From a bacterium (GTDB taxonomy: Bacteria; CAIWAD01): a stretch of DNA of 64,000 nt. The position numbers and the translations under genes are program-made. Below the pieces are notes generated by a model. That model was not told the DNA's origin. It searched no databases and saw only the letters and a program-made list of their open reading frames with translations. Where the stretch lies: assembly GCA_030429345.1 (NCBI GenBank), contig JAUIFJ010000014.1:50277-114276 (forward strand), written 5' to 3'. Shown in pieces: positions 45,501 through 60,500 of the stretch; positions within the stretch are counted from its first letter, which is position 1; every line of letters starts with the position of its first letter.

Positions 45501-48500
45501 GGCCAGCTGGCCATCCTCCTTGAGGCGGAAGTAGTGCGGCCAGGCCCAGACATCGGCGCTGTCCCAACTGACGAAAATCGGCAGGTCGCCGACAATGCGG
45601 ATGTCGCGCTCCTCGGCGGCGGCGCGAACAGCCAGCCACTGGCGACGGAAAAGCCACTGGCAGAACTTGTGGTACAGGATTTCCGGCTGGTGTCCCTCGT
45701 TGATTTCCTGCATGGCTTCCGGGCGACGCTTGCGCAGCTGCTCGGGCCATTCCCACCAGGGGCGCTGCTGCTGGTCCTGCTTGATGCTCATGAAGAGCGC
45801 GTAGTCATGCAGCCACCAGCCTTCCATGGTGAAGAAGCCGCTGAACTCTTCCCAGAGTTCGCTGTCCTTCTGCTGGCAGAAGCGCTCGAAAGCCAGCCGC
45901 AGCAGGCGCTCCTTGAGCTCGATCACGCGTCCGTACTGGACTGGTCCGCGCCGCGCCCAGGTGGGGGAGGGGTTCTCTTTTTTCTCGAGCAGGCCCCATT
46001 CGACCAGCTCGCCCGTATGAATCAGCAGTGGATTGCCCGCGAAGGCGGAAAAAGCCTGGTAGGGACTGTCGCCATAGCCGGTCGGCCCCAGCGGAAGAAT
46101 CTGCCAGATGCCGCAGCCGCAGTCTTTCAGGTAGTCCAGGAAGGCAATGCAGTCCGGTCCCAGATCGCCGATGCCTTGCGTGGAAGGCAGAGAAGTGGGG
46201 TGAAGCAGAATGCCCGATTTCCGGTCCATTGAAGGTCCTTTCAATCATCTATAGCTATGTGGTGTGAACCGATTGATTCGAGCGGATGAGTATAGGGCTT
46301 TCACGGGGATTTGTGTATGGATGGAAATCCCGGGAGGCGCTTTGCCACTGGCGTCAGGGGGACGGGAAAAGCAGGAGGGCAATTATTGTCCTGTGGGCAA
46401 AATTTGTCTTCATCGAATGCGCCTTAGCGGACTTTTTGGGGCGGAAATCCGATTGTTTCAAATGGCAAAGCACTAAATATCAAATACAAAAGAACTGACA
46501 CTAAACTGGCCTGTCCTTTGCCTTAGGAGCAGACGGAACTACTACGGTTCCATGCTTTTTCTCCTTCAATTGGTTGGGCAAGGCGAAAGACGAAGATCGT
46601 TCCCTCCTTCTTGGTCTTCACAGTCAATCGCCGTTCAAAGATCGATCGCCAGATCGGTCGTTTGAAGTTCCGGACATGGCCCTGGCGTTCTCGCCAGGGC
46701 TTTTTTTTGCCCCTCTCTTTTCCGGCGGGGGAAAGTGCTGCCGCTCCTGCAGCGTGTGCCTTGGTGGAAATTATTGTTAATCAGTGGCTTGGTCACGACC
46801 ATCCAGATGGCACAACCTTTGCCAGATCGCCCTGCGATGACTCGCAACCTCTACATCTCCTTCCGGAAGCTGCCGGCCTGCCTGTTTCTGCTGCTGGCCT
46901 TGGCGCACTCCTCGCTGGCCCAGAACGGGCTCAGCCGGGTCTGGCTGAGCGTTTCCGATGATGACACGGTGCAGACCTCCATCGGCCAGGTCCTGGACGT
47001 GGATGTGCACCTGAATACCAATGGAGAAATGATCAGCGGGCTGCAGCTGTTCTTCTCCTTTCCGGAAGGCCTCTTCGAACCCGTTCCGATGGCCGTCAGC
47101 GAGGGCGACACGACCTGGTTCGAGGACCTCGGCCCGAGCGTCTATTCGACCCTGTTCTCCGGCCGTCACCAGGACCGGGACCTGGGGCAGCACATGGAAG
47201 GCAACCTGCTGGACTGGGGTGTGCAGACCGCTCCGGGACAGGGCGGCGTACGCCCGACCTTTTCCTTCAACGGCGTCATTCTGCGCTTCCGCCTGCGCAT
47301 CCAGGGGGAGATGGACTACCACCTGCTTGGATTCGACCACAACAATTTCTTCTTCCGCAATACCCTCTACTGGCGCAACCAGGACGACACCGAGTACGGC
47401 TTCCAGCGGGAGGATCCGCTCGCGATCAACGTGCTCGGCCTGCAGTTCGGTCCCCTGCCGGATGTATACCTGACCAGCGCCTCGCCCTCGGACAGCCTGG
47501 ATCTGTACCAGTACCTGGGGTCCGCGGACGGCATTCCGCTGGAGGAGATCCAGTTCTGGATCGGCTCCCTGGAAAACGAGGTCTGTGACCTGGACACGAC
47601 ACGAACGGAGGAGAACTTCTGGCTCGTCGTTTCCGACAACGGCGGTCCCGGTGAGACAATCTCGATTCCGGTGCGCAGTTTCTACGCCTCGACCCTGGAA
47701 GAGGCCACGCTGAACGTGCTCAAGGGCGAACCGCCGAACATCCTGGACGAGCTGTCCATCGAGAATCCGCCCCTGGTGGTCTTCAACGAGGACGAAGGCC
47801 TGGACATCGACCTGGACAACTATGTGACCGATGCCAACACGCCGCTCTCGCAGCTGGTCTGGAGCAGCGAGCCCGTCGAGGGGCAGGTGGCGGTGAGCAT
47901 TGACGCCGTGTCGCACATCGCGCACTTCGACTCCGGCCCCGACTGGTTCGGCAACGGCCAGCTGCTGCTGCGGGTCGTCGATCCCATCGGCATGTCCGAC
48001 GAAGCCCTGGTCCCGGTGACCGTGCTGCCGGTCAACGATGCTCCGACCCTGGACTTCGGGGAGGAAGCCGTCGACCTGACCATGGAGGCGCCCCTGCGAC
48101 TCCAGCTGGACGAAGTGGCGCAGGATGTAGACAACACCTTCGCGAGCCTCGTCTTCCGCAGCGCCTCCGACACCAGCCGCGTGGCCCTGCGCTTCGACCT
48201 GCAGGCCGGCGAAGTGGAGCTGGAGGTGCGCGAGGCCGAGCTCTTCGAGTCCGTGTCCTTCCTGGTCGAAGTGGAGGACCCGGAAGGCGCTGTCTCACAG
48301 GACAGCCTGCATGTATACGTCAACTCGCATCCTCCGACCTGGATTCCCCTGGGCGAGGTGGTTTTCCTCAACAGCCAGAACGCCAGCCGCAATCTCAACG
48401 ACTACCTGGACGACGAGGACAACGAGGACTCGGACCTGGCGCTCTCGGCGAGCGGAGGGACCTTCGTGCGCGTGGACATCGATCCTCAGAGCCACGTGGC

Positions 48501-51500
48501 GCTGTTCACCGCACCGCCGGCCTTCAAGGGCGTGGAGTCCGTGATCCTAACCGCCACGGATCCCCACGGAAACACGGCGCAGGACACGGTGCAGGTGGTG
48601 GTGCTCGACGGCATCGAGCCGACGGTCGGAAACCTGGGGCCCTTCCTCATGCTGCCCGGCGAATCCCTGCCGACCCTCTCGCTGGACGCGCATGTCTGGG
48701 ACGTGGACACGCCCGACAACCAGATGAGCTGGAGCATCGAGCACAACCTGATCTTCCAGCTGATCCATTTCGTCGAGATGCGGACCTTCACGCTGAACGC
48801 GCCGACCACGCCGGGAGTCTTCGACTGGTTGCGCTTCCAGGCGACGGATCCGCAGCTGCATACGGGCGAGCAGTGGACCCCGGCGGTCGTCGTGGACACG
48901 ACGGGCGTTCCGGTCGTGATCCCCTTTCGCGAACTGCGCCTGACCACCTTCGCCTTCGACTCGACCACGATCCTGCTGCAGCATGTCTACGACAGCGACA
49001 ACCTGCCCTCCGAGATCTTCTGGACGGTGGACCCGCATCCTGTGATCAGCGCGACGATCCTTCCCGGAGAGCAGCGGCTGGTCATCGGCAGCGGAGCCTC
49101 GACGGGGCGTGATACGCTTCGGCTGCGGGCCAGCGATCCGGACCTGCACGAGGCGACGGGCTTCCTGCCCCTGGTCGTCACCGAGGGCGTCGCCCCGGTG
49201 GTCAGCGAGTTCCCCGCGCGCTATGTGATCGCGGGGCGCGAGGACACGCTGCGCAGCATCAGCAGCTATGTCTACGACGAGGACATCGGCGACGTGATCA
49301 GCTGGAGCTTCCGTTCGCAGCCGGACGCCGCGGTGAGCATGTCCTACCTGGAGGGGCAGAACGCGGCGCGGATCACGACCAGCGCCGAACACGTCGGCGT
49401 CGACTTCGTGACCGCCATCGCCAGCGACCTCTCGGCGAACTCCGACTCGGCAATCGTCGAGATCCACTCCCTTGAGAACGTGCCTCCCGGTGTCACGCTC
49501 GGCCTGCTGGCAAACAATGCCAATCCGGCCCTGCTGGACCTGGTGGCCCTGTGCGACGAACTGCTCTCGGGGCCGCCCCTCGGCCTGCTGGGGGAGGAGA
49601 CCTTGGCCTTCCACGATCTGCCGGCTCCCTCGCCGCAGGCCTGGCTCTACCGGGCGGACCTGCCCCTGGCCGACGGCCTGCAGACCGTATACGTCCATAC
49701 CTTCGACGTGGTCGGGAACGAGTCCCTGGACAGCCTGCAGCTGGCGTCGGGCACGCTCGGCGCGCCCGGCGAAAGCCTGCCGCCGCTGGATCCCGACTGG
49801 CAGGTGCACTGGTCCTCCGGCGAGGGCCGCTGGACCCTGTGCTACGAACAGGAGGGCCTGCGCCTCTTCGGGGAGGATCCGGCGCGGATCACGCTGCGTG
49901 TCCGCGCGGAGCCGGGCCAGGCCCTGCAGCGCTGGACCGCGGGAGAATGGCGCACGCTTCCCGGCCAGCGGAAGGAAGGCGGCCTGCGGGTCGCGGAGGC
50001 CCAGGGTGCCGGCCGCTATCGCCTGGCCGAGGCGGAGCTGCCCTCCGTGTTCCGTATGCATCCCCCCGCGCCCAATCCCTTCAATCCGGACACGCGGCTG
50101 GTCTTCGAGCTGCCCGCCGCCGGAAGCGTCCGGATGGAGGTCTACGACATCCTCGGGCGGCGCGTGCGGACCCTGCTGCGCGCCGAGCTGGGCGCCGGAG
50201 TCCATTCCGTGCGCTGGCACGGACGCAACCAGGCGGGGCGGCCGGTGGCCTCCGGCGTATACATCGCCCGCCTTTCGGGCCCCTGGGGACAACGGCAGGA
50301 AAGGATGCTGCTGCTCAAATGAACACCCTTCGACCCTGGATCACGACCCTGGCCCTGCTGCCCCTGTTCGCTGCCTGCGGTGTCGTCAGCAACGACGATC
50401 CTGCCGCCGAGGGCGGCATGGCGGCCGCCTGGCAGTCCTTCCGCAACGGGCAGTACGCCGCCGCGCTGGACGCCTTTCGCGAGCTGGGCCTGGACGGCTC
50501 CCTCTACCCTGAAGCGACGCAGGGCGAAGCCTGGTGCTACCTCATGTCACACGAAGCGGACCTGGCGGTGCCCGCCTTCCGCCAGGCCCTGCTCGCCGAC
50601 CCGGAGCAGACCGCGGCCTTGGCCGGCGAGGCCTTCGCCCTGCGCGACGCCACCCTGCCGGACTACGACCGCCTGCTCTCGAAGGCGCGCCAGAGCCTGC
50701 AGCGTTCACCGGACTTCGTCTTCAGCCATCGCAGCAGCATCAACTGGATGGACCTGCATGTGCTCATGGCCCAGGCCTTCTTCTACCAGCAGCGCTTCGA
50801 CAGCACCCTGGCGCATTTGCAGGCCGTCGACCCCTCGCTGGCCCTGGATCCCGCCGACACTCTGAGCTGGCAGCAACACTCCAGCTATTCCGCGGCCCTC
50901 TTCGAAGATCTGATCCGCTTGACCGATTTGACCGCGGACTAGGATCCAGGAAGCGCCTTCCGTTCTCGCCTCTGCATCCCGGCGCCGGGACTAGGAGTCC
51001 GCCTGCTTCGGCCCTACCTTTCGAACGGGATCCCTTGTCTGTCCGGAAAATCCGCGTAGGGCGTTGTTGCATTCCATTCCATGAAAGAGTCCCTGCACCG
51101 AATCCTGCAGGTCTTCGAGGAAGACCTGCCTCAAGGCCCGGCGGCCCTGCTGCGCTCTGCGATGACTGGCCTGCTGCTGCTCTCGCCCTTCCAGCCGGAT
51201 CATCCCCTGGCCAGCCTGCTGCTGCCGGTCCTGCTGCTTCTGCTCGGGCAACTGCGCGGAATCGCCGGTCTGCGAGCGGCGCTGGCCTGCTGTCTTGCCG
51301 CCCTGCTGCTGTCCTTGTTCGCTGTCGAGGGATGGAGCACGCCGGCCATTGGCCTGCTGCAGGCCCTGGGCGCCTGCTTCCTGCTGCCGGTCTGGCTGAA
51401 GGAAGCCGACCTGCCTCCGCGGGATCTGGAACCCCGGCCCGGCGTGGGACGAGTGCTGTTGCCCTTTCATTCGCCCGTGCTGCTTGGCGCCGCGTTCTGG

Positions 51501-54500
51501 CTTCCGCTTCAGCCGGCGGGGACCCTGCTGACCGTGCTCGAGAGCGCGCAGATCATTTCGCTGATCTGCGCCCTGGCCATTTGGCTCACGATTCCGCGAC
51601 CCCTCGGCCCGGCCACCCTGCTGCTCTGCGCCGGCAAGAGCCTGAGCACACTGCTGATTCCCTGGTGGTTGCTGCACGGAAACGAGTTCCGGCTCTGGGC
51701 CTGGCTGCTGGCGCTGCTCTTTCTGCTGGAAGGGGAATGGGAAAGCCGCATCCTGGGGCGACTGGCTGCAAAGGCTGAAAAACCTTGCTAGATTGCGGGC
51801 TGTCCGCAGATCAACGACGGATTGGAACAATTCTTGCCTTTCCAGCCGTTCTGGACGGAGCACTTCCCCTGACACCGCTGCCTGACTGGGCAACCGGATT
51901 CCGACGGAAGAAACCGCAACGCAAAATTCTAACAGAGTGTCATGGACTTCGGACAGGCATAAGATTCTGTCGCGGAGTGGAACGCAGAGGAGCAGAAATG
52001 CGCAAGATCACCCTGGGCGTGATGGGATTGCTGATGACGGCCGGCAGCGCGCTGGCAGCCGGCAACGACCTTTTCGAGCTGAGCCTGGGCGGCCGCTTCA
52101 TGCTGGACCAGGATTACCTGGGGGACGAGGAATTCTTCGATCCTTCGACCGCCACTTTCCCCACAGTGGGAGCCTACAATGTCGGCTTTGGCGTCGGGAC
52201 GGCGATCGGTCATCGTTTCACGACCCGCAAGGGGACCTATGATGTCCTTCTGCGCTACAACTTCAGCCTGTCCCCGGAGACCAGCGAACCATTCTACACC
52301 GACGCCACCGGCCTGGCGCTCGACGTGGACACCCCGGTCGCCGGCATGACCATCAACGAGGTCACCGGCACGCTCTACCAGCATGATGTGCTCATGGTCT
52401 TCCGCCTGAGCTCGGACATCTTCCCATACGATTGGCTGCGCATGCCGGGGCTCTACGCCGACCTTTTCGCCGGCGTCAGCACCATGACCTTTGACTATGA
52501 AGTCAGCAGCGTGGAAGCCTTCAATCCGGCGAGCCCCGAAGTCGTGACCAGCAACGACCGCACCCGCAGCGGCGGCATTTTCGGACTGGGGCTGGGCTAC
52601 AACCTCGAGCTTCAGGAAACGGTCAGCCTGCAGTTCCGCGGCGACCTGACCTTCGGCCGCATCCAGGACATGGAAGACTTGAACGGCAACCTGAAGCGCA
52701 CGAGCCCGAGCAGCAGCAACATCGGCCTCAACGTGGTGCTCAGCAAGCAGTTCGAATCCCTGTTCTAGGCGCCGCCCGCACGTGCACCGGAACAGCTTTG
52801 AACCTTCTGACAGGCGCTCCCCCGTGGGGCGCCTGTTTTTTCTTTTTCTGCTGGCCCTGTCGAGTGCCTGCAGCAAGCCCCCCGAGCTCCTGCGCCAGGA
52901 GCACCCCTTCGGCTACTCGATTCCCCTGCCTCCGACCTACAACAGCACGACCTTCCACGACGTCGGCAGCGACAGCACGGGGACGGTCACCTACCTGCAG
53001 GGCGAGAATCCGGCCCTGACCAGTCTTTCCGTCTGGGTGCAGCCGCGCAACCAGAGCATGGAAGACTATTTCCCCTTGATCAGCCGCATTCCCCGCAACT
53101 GGGAGGTGGAGCAGCTCAGCGAGATCCGCGACTTCGATGTGCAGAACAGCAGCGGAGGCTGGCGCGAGCAGACGCGCTATCGCATGGAGCTCTTTCCCGG
53201 GGACACCCTCGCCTTCATTCGCGATCTGTGGGTCATCGGGCACGGGGACTATTTCTACTCCTTTTTCTGGAGCCTTTCCGCCGACAAGGAAGCGGAACTG
53301 CTGGAGCGGGTCCGCCCCAGCATGGAAGCTGTCCGCTTCAATGAACGTCCCTGAATCGCGCCCAGCCGCGAAGGGCAAGTCCTTATATTCCCGGGCCGGA
53401 TGACCGCGGGGGTCGTCCGCCTTCGGGAATGCGCATGTCTCACGAAGAGCATCGATCGGGCCGCCGGCTGATGGGGCTGGACTACGGGACCGTCCGCATC
53501 GGCGTCGCCCTCAGCGATCCGGGCTGCCTGATCGCCAGTCCTCATTGCACCCTTGGCGCCGGCCAGGGCCTGCTGGTTTCCCTTCTGCGGATTGCCGAAG
53601 AGCAGCTGGTCGAAACCGTCGTGCTCGGCCTGCCGATCCGGGGCGATGGAAGCCCCGGCACGCTGGACGGCGAGATCCGCCGCTTTGCTTCCCTGCTGGA
53701 AGAGCGCGGCCTGAAGGTGGTCTTCCACGACGAGGCCTTCAGCAGCCGAAGGGCGGAGGCCATTCTGCGCCAGGCCGGCAAGCGCCGGCAGCGCGGCGGC
53801 AAGGACAAGGCTACCGACCGCCTCGCTGCGGCCCTTCTGCTGCAAGAATACCTGGACGCCCACCCTGAACTGCGGGAAGCCCGTGGCTGAGCGGCCTGCC
53901 ATGTATCACGGATTGCGCTCCGCGCCCGGGGTGGCTGCCGCCGCCAGCGGGCTGCTGCTGGCGCTGGCTTTTCCCCCTTCCCCCCTCTTCTTCCTTGCCT
54001 TCGTGGGCCTGCTGCCCCTGTGGCAGCTTCTTTCGCGTGACCGGCGGGGATTCCGCTGGGGCTTCCTCGCCGGGGTCGTGTATCACGGCGGCACGATCTG
54101 GTGGATTGCCCTCAACAGCGACCTGCCGCGCCTGGCGGCCCTGGCCAGCATGCTCGGGGCGGTTCTCTGGCTCTGCCTGCTGTGGGGACTGGCCGGCTGG
54201 GGCGCGGCGCGCCTGGCCGCGCGCCTGGGGCCGGCGGCAGTCCTGTCTCACGCCCCATTGCTGATCCTGGTCGACTGGCTGAGCATCGGCACGGAAATGG
54301 GCTTCCCCTGGAACCTGGTCGGCGTCACACAGGCGCAGAATCCGCTGCTCAGCCCCATTGCCGCCGTCGGCGGCATGCACGCCATGACGGCCCTGGTGCT
54401 GGCCGGCAACGCCCTGCTCTGGCTGGCCCTGCGCGCTCGCGGCCGCAGGCGGGGGCTGGCCCTGGGCGGTTTCGCTCTTCTCTGGGTCCTTCCCGGCATG

Positions 54501-57500
54501 CTCTATGGACCGGCCACTTCCGGCCTGCGCTGGCTGGAGCGCGAGCCGCTGCAGGTCCTGCTGGTGCAGGGCAACGTCGACCCCCGGCTGAAGTGGAGCA
54601 ACCACTGGAGCTGGTGCCTGGGCATTCACGAGCGCCTCAGCCGGGAAGCCCTGCGCGAAGCGCCGGCGGACCTGGTGATCTGGCCCGAGACCGCCGCCCC
54701 ATCCCGCCTGGCCGAGAACGGCCCGATGAAGCGCCGCCTGCGCGCCTTCTGCCGTGATACGCGCAGCCTGCTGCTCACCGGGGGCAATGACACGAAGATC
54801 GTGGAAGAGAAGCGCCGGCCGCTGAACGGCAGCTACCTGATCGACAGCTCGGGAATTATCGAACGCTACCACAAGATCCGCCTGGTGCCCTTTGGAGAGC
54901 GGGTGCCGGGCCAGCGTCTGCTGCCTTTCCTGGGCGAACTGAACATGGGGCAGGCCGAGTTCCTGCCCGGCGAGGTCCGCGGGCCGGGCACCCTGCCGGG
55001 CGAGGACAGCCTGCGCTACGGCCGCAGCATCTGCTTCGAGGGCAATTTCGCCGAGCTGTCCCGGGAAGCCGTGCTCGGCGGAGCGTCCTTCCTGAGCAAC
55101 CAGACCAACGACGCCTGGTTCGGCCGCAGTCTCCAGCTGGACCAGCACCTGGCGGTGGGCGCCCTGCGGGCCATTGAAACCGGCCGCTGGCTGGTGCGCG
55201 CCTGCAACAACGGCTACAGCGCATTGATCGACCCGCGGGGACGGGCAGTGCAGCTGTTGCCCAAGGGCGAAGAGGGCGTGATCCGCGCCGCCGTGCCGCT
55301 TGTGAGCGGAACGACCTGGTATACGCGGCTCGGCGAATGGGTGCCCCTGCTGGCCCTGGTCCTGCTGCTGGCGCCCGTCGGAACGGCCCTGCGTCCGGGG
55401 AGGCGCTCGTGATCCGCCTGCTGCTCCTGCTGCTTTCCGTGCTTGTCGCACAAGCGCACGCCGATCGCTACTGGCTCTTCGGCCACGGCAGCACGCGCGT
55501 GCTCTCCATGGGCGGATGCTACACGGCCAATACGCGCGCCGCGGAGGCCCGCCAGTACAACCCGGCCGGATTGCGCCTGCGCCGCGCCGACACCTACTGG
55601 AGCCTGGCCGTCGATCCGGCGGCGCTGCTGGCCGTCGACAAGGTGGAAGGAGGCGACTCTCCCTACGCCGACGCCCTGCCCGGCCTGCTGGCGCTGCGCG
55701 GCATCTGGCTTGGCAACGAGACCATCGCCCTGGCGCTGCATCCGGCGGATCACATTCCTTCGGCCGACTCCCTGCTGCCCGCGGATCCGGAGGAGCGGGT
55801 CCTTCGGCGGCAGGATGTGACACCTTCGGCGACCCTCAGCTGGGCACTCGATTCGCGCATTTCCCTGGGCATGAGCGGCGCCTACCGCTGGAGCGAAAGC
55901 CACCGCAATCGCCGGCTGTCCGTGAGCTACGGCCTGCTGGTGCGGCTGAATTCGAAGGTCGACGTGGGAGCCGTGGCCGTCAACCTGGGGAGCGAGGACG
56001 CGAGCAGCGATCGCCGCTGGCTGGACCGGGTGGATGACGGAACGATCAACGTGGGCCTGAGCTGGTTTCCCTTCGGCCGCAGGCACGAACCGGAGGCCGG
56101 TCGTCACCCGATGGCGCCGGACATGGCCAGCCTGCAGCTCAGTTGCGATGTGCGCAATGTGACCCAGGAAGGCCGCGGCTTCAACAGCCAGGAAGTGCAC
56201 CTGGGGGCGGCCCTGGCCTGGCCGGGTCTGCTCGAATTGCGTGGCGGCATCTACTGGCCGCAGGATCCGGACTTTCCCCGCGCCAGCCCGGTGCGCAGCC
56301 TGGGGCTGGGTCTTCTGCGGGGCGGACAGCGCTCCTTCTCGAAGCGCCTGCTGCCCTTCCACACCCTGCTCGACCTGGGCTGGATGGACAATCCCCTCTC
56401 ACAGGACCGCGAAGGCCTCTTCATGGCGGGGATTCATCTGGGCTTCTGAACCCCCCAACCCAATCGCTATCGCTATCGCAATCGCTATCGGGATCGACTT
56501 TGGGTGAGCCAGCGCCCTTTCCTCCGCGACTGCGGCCGGGAGAGTACGGTTCGCCCTCGGTTGTTTTCTCGGCCGCATTCGCGGGATGGTGGCTGTGGGT
56601 TTGCAGGGGGTCGATAGCGATAGCGATTGCGATAGCGATAGCGATTTTTTTTGGGGGGTGTGGGTGTCGGCGAAGAGTGGGGGGGCGGAAACCTGAGCTT
56701 CCTCTTTGCGGTTCCCTACATTTCCTTTTATGAATGAGACGAACCCAGCCCCCGGCCCTGCGGTCGTGGATTCGACGGCCCGGGCGGTGGTTCCGGCAGA
56801 CAGTCTGCAGACTGTTCCGGAGGGGGTTCCGGATGGCCTCGTCGGCGTGAGCCTGGCTGTCCTCGGCAGCCTGCTGCTGGCCTGGCTGCTTTTCTCACGT
56901 CGCTCCAGCTAGGATACCCGTTTCGCCCATGCTCCGATTCCTTCCCTTCCTGCTGGCCGCCCTGATGGCGGTCGCCTGTTCCTCCAACAAGCCGCGCCGC
57001 ATCGTCACCGTCGACGAAGCGATGAGCAAGTCCATGCGAGCCTTCCACAAGGAGCGTTACTTCGACGCCGCCGATCGCTTCGCGCAGATGAGCATCGATT
57101 ACGCCGGCAGCGCGCTCATGGACAGCATCACCTTCATGGAAGCCGAGTGCCAGTTCCAGCTCAAGGAGTACCTGCTGGCCGCGGAGCTTTTCGAGGAGCT
57201 GATCAGTCGCTACCCGCGCAGCCACCTGGTCGACCAGAGCCGTTTCCGCGTCGCCGAAAGCTACTACGAGCTGAGCCCCGTATACGGCCTGGACCAGAGT
57301 TTCACCTACCAGGCGATCGACGAATACCAGAGCCTGCTGGACGATTTTCCCGACAGCGAGCTGCGGGAAGAGGCGGAGAACCGGCTGAACGCCTGCCGCT
57401 ACAAGCTGGCCCTGAAGGACTTCAAGAACGCCCAGCTCTACTACCGCATGACCGAGTACGAGGCCTGCCTGAACTACATCGACGACGCGGTCGAGACCTG

Positions 57501-60500
57501 GTACGACCAGCCGGAGATCGTCGAACGCACGCTGCTGCTCAAGGCGCGCTGCCAGGTGCGGATGAAGCGCATGGTCGATGCCCGCGCAACACTCCGCGAT
57601 TACCTGGAACGATACCCCGACAATGTGCGCGCCGCCGATGCCCGCGAACTCCTGCAGGATATCGCGAATGACTGAGGGCGCGATCGTGCTCTACGGCGGG
57701 GCTTTCGACCCCGTCCACCTGGGACACCTGGCCATGGCCGAGTTCGCCCGGCAGGAGCTGCGCGCCGGGGAGATCCGCTTTCTGCCCGCCGGACACAGCC
57801 CGTGGAAGAAGGGGCACCAGGTTTCCTTCGAGCAGCGCGCGCGCATGCTGGAGATCGCCCTGGAGGGCAGCGGCTTCACCCTGGATCGGCGTGAAGGTGG
57901 GCGGGAAGGCAAGAGCTGGACCGTCGACACCCTGCGCGAGATCCGCCGCGAAGTCAGCGAACCGCTGGTGCTGCTCATCGGTTCGGACAACCTGGCGGGT
58001 TTTCCGGGTTGGAAGGAACCGGAGGAGATCCTGGAATTGGCGACCCTGGCCGTGATCAACCGCCCGGGCGGCCCCCCGGACAGCGCCGTGCCTCACCTGG
58101 CCCTGGAATGGCCGGCCATGGAGATTTCCAGCAGCTGGCTGCGCCGCCGAATGGCCGCGGGGCACGGTTGCCGCTATCTGCTTCCCGAAGGCGTCTGGGC
58201 CTACATTCGCGAGGAGGGGCTCTATGGGACGCGCTAGCCTCCAGGCGCTCCTCCTGCTGTGCGCGGGGTGGCTCACGGCTCAGGCGGCCCTCCTTACGCC
58301 CGTCGCGGAGCGGCTGGAGCAGCGGGCGCCCCTGCACGAGACGAATGCGCCCGGGGACCTGCTCGGCGAACATGGCGCGCCCTACTATTTCTGGCCCGAC
58401 CTGCCTTCCGGCAGCGGGACGACCTATGAGGCCCGCTTCATCCTGCCCTCCGCGGCGACCCTGATCGGCACGCGCCTGGTCAGCCTGGGAGGCGAAAGCG
58501 AAAACGGCCAGTCCGTGATGCAGGTCGTCGTCGACGGCAGCACGGTGGCGGAGCTGCTTTTCGACCTGGACGGCAGCGGGGAGCCGGAAGACCATGTCTA
58601 CGGCGAGGACGCCGTCGGCTGGCCCATCGCCCTGCAGGCGGGGCAGGAGCTGCTGCTGCGCATCACGCCGGATGATGCTTCCCGCGCCCCCTCCCTGACG
58701 ACGGACGGCGACTGCCAGTCCCACGCGGGGCAGGGCAGCTGGCTCACGGTGGATGGCGAGTTCGGGCGGACCCCGCTGGATCACGACCTGTGCGTGAAGG
58801 CCCTGCTGGAGCCGGTCACGGACGAATTCGGACCGAGCCTGTATTACAGCGATGATCTGCGCGCGCCCCTGGCCGGCGGCAGGCTGCCGCTCAACGTGAT
58901 GACGCGGGACCGCACGGGCGTGATGTCCATGGTGCTGCACAGCAGCGGCCTGTCGTCCTACAGCGACAGCCTGGCGGCGCGGGACAGCACCGGCAGCGCC
59001 TGGCATTTTTCCCTGCCGCTGGATCGATACGGCCCGGGGGAACACCTTTTCACGCTGAGCGCGGTCGACAGCCTGGGCAACCAGAGCGACTCGACCCTGG
59101 TCTGCCTGGTTGAAGACGGTCCCCTGGCCTGGCAGGGTGAAAGCGGCCGCATGGATGCCTTCAACGCTCCGCTGTTCCCGGTGATCGGCGGAGCGGCGCA
59201 GGCAGTCCGCTTCGGGGTGGAGGATTTTGATCCCGAACTGGGCCTGGCGGCGATCCTGCCTTCCGGCGGGGAGATCCGCTGCTCGGGAGACGGCAGCTTC
59301 CACATGCTGCTGGTGCCCGACCTGGGCGGCCAACCGCAGACGGATGTAGACGGCGCACTGGTCGCCGTCGCCGAGGATTCGCTGGCCGCGCCGGGCAGCT
59401 GTCCGCAGTGGGTGTCCTTCGACTTCGGCGCGCTGCCGGACAGCCTGGTCGAGATCGACGCCTGGTGGGTGATCCAGCAGTACCGGACCCTGGAGAATGT
59501 CTACACGGCAGTTGAGATCGGGGATACGCTGGTCGGCAATGCCAGCTGGCGCTACGATCCCCTGGACGGGAGCTGGTCCTCCCTGGGAGAGCGGCAACTG
59601 CAGATCCGCGTCTTCGTCGACGAGGAGAACTGTGATACTCCGCTGCCTTTCTACGCCGATTTCGATTCGACTTTCGCGGACCTGGAGTGCTGGGACAACA
59701 CGCGGAATCTTAGTGGCATCGGCTGGCAGGTGGGTACAGTGACGCCGGATCCCGGCGGCGAGATCGACTATTTCTCCCCGCTGCTGGAGGAGAACGGCCG
59801 CGAGGCCGAAGGCGACTCGCTCTATGCGAGGGGAAGCCGGGCCGTCTTCCTGGATTCGGACGCCCTCGGAGAGGGAAACGAGCAGCGGGACTCGCTCTTC
59901 ACTCCCTGGATCGAAACGGGCGGTGAAGCGGCACTGCGCTTGAGCTTCTGGTCGTATTACGGACACTTCGCGAACGAGGAAGCCTATCTCATCACGCGCG
60001 ACAGGGGCCCCCAGGGTACAGGCGCCTGGACTCTTCTTCGGGGAGGCGGGAGTCTCGGCTTGAATGAGGAACTGGCGGACGGAACGGATTTCGTGCCGGT
60101 GTGGCAGGAAGTGGCGGTCCCGGTCGCGGCGCGGCCCGAGCGGGAGCTGATCCAGTTCGGATTCGTATACGAGGCAACCTATGCCTACGGCTGGGCCATC
60201 GACAGCGTGGTCGTCGAGGAACTGCTTGCGGGAACCCCGGTGGCGGACCGACCCGAAAGGGTGCGCATCGAGCGTGTGGCGCCGAACCCCTTCAATCCGA
60301 CGACGACCATCGAGCTTGACCTGCTGCAGGACGGTCCGCTGCGGCTGGAGGTATACAACCTTCTCGGCCAGCGCGTGGCCCTGCTGGTGGACGAGAAGTG
60401 GCTGGCAGCAGGCCGGCGGCGTGTGGATTTCCGGCCGGAGGGCCTGGCCAGCGGCCTCTACATCGCGCGCATCCAGAGCGCCGGATCAACGGACACGCGG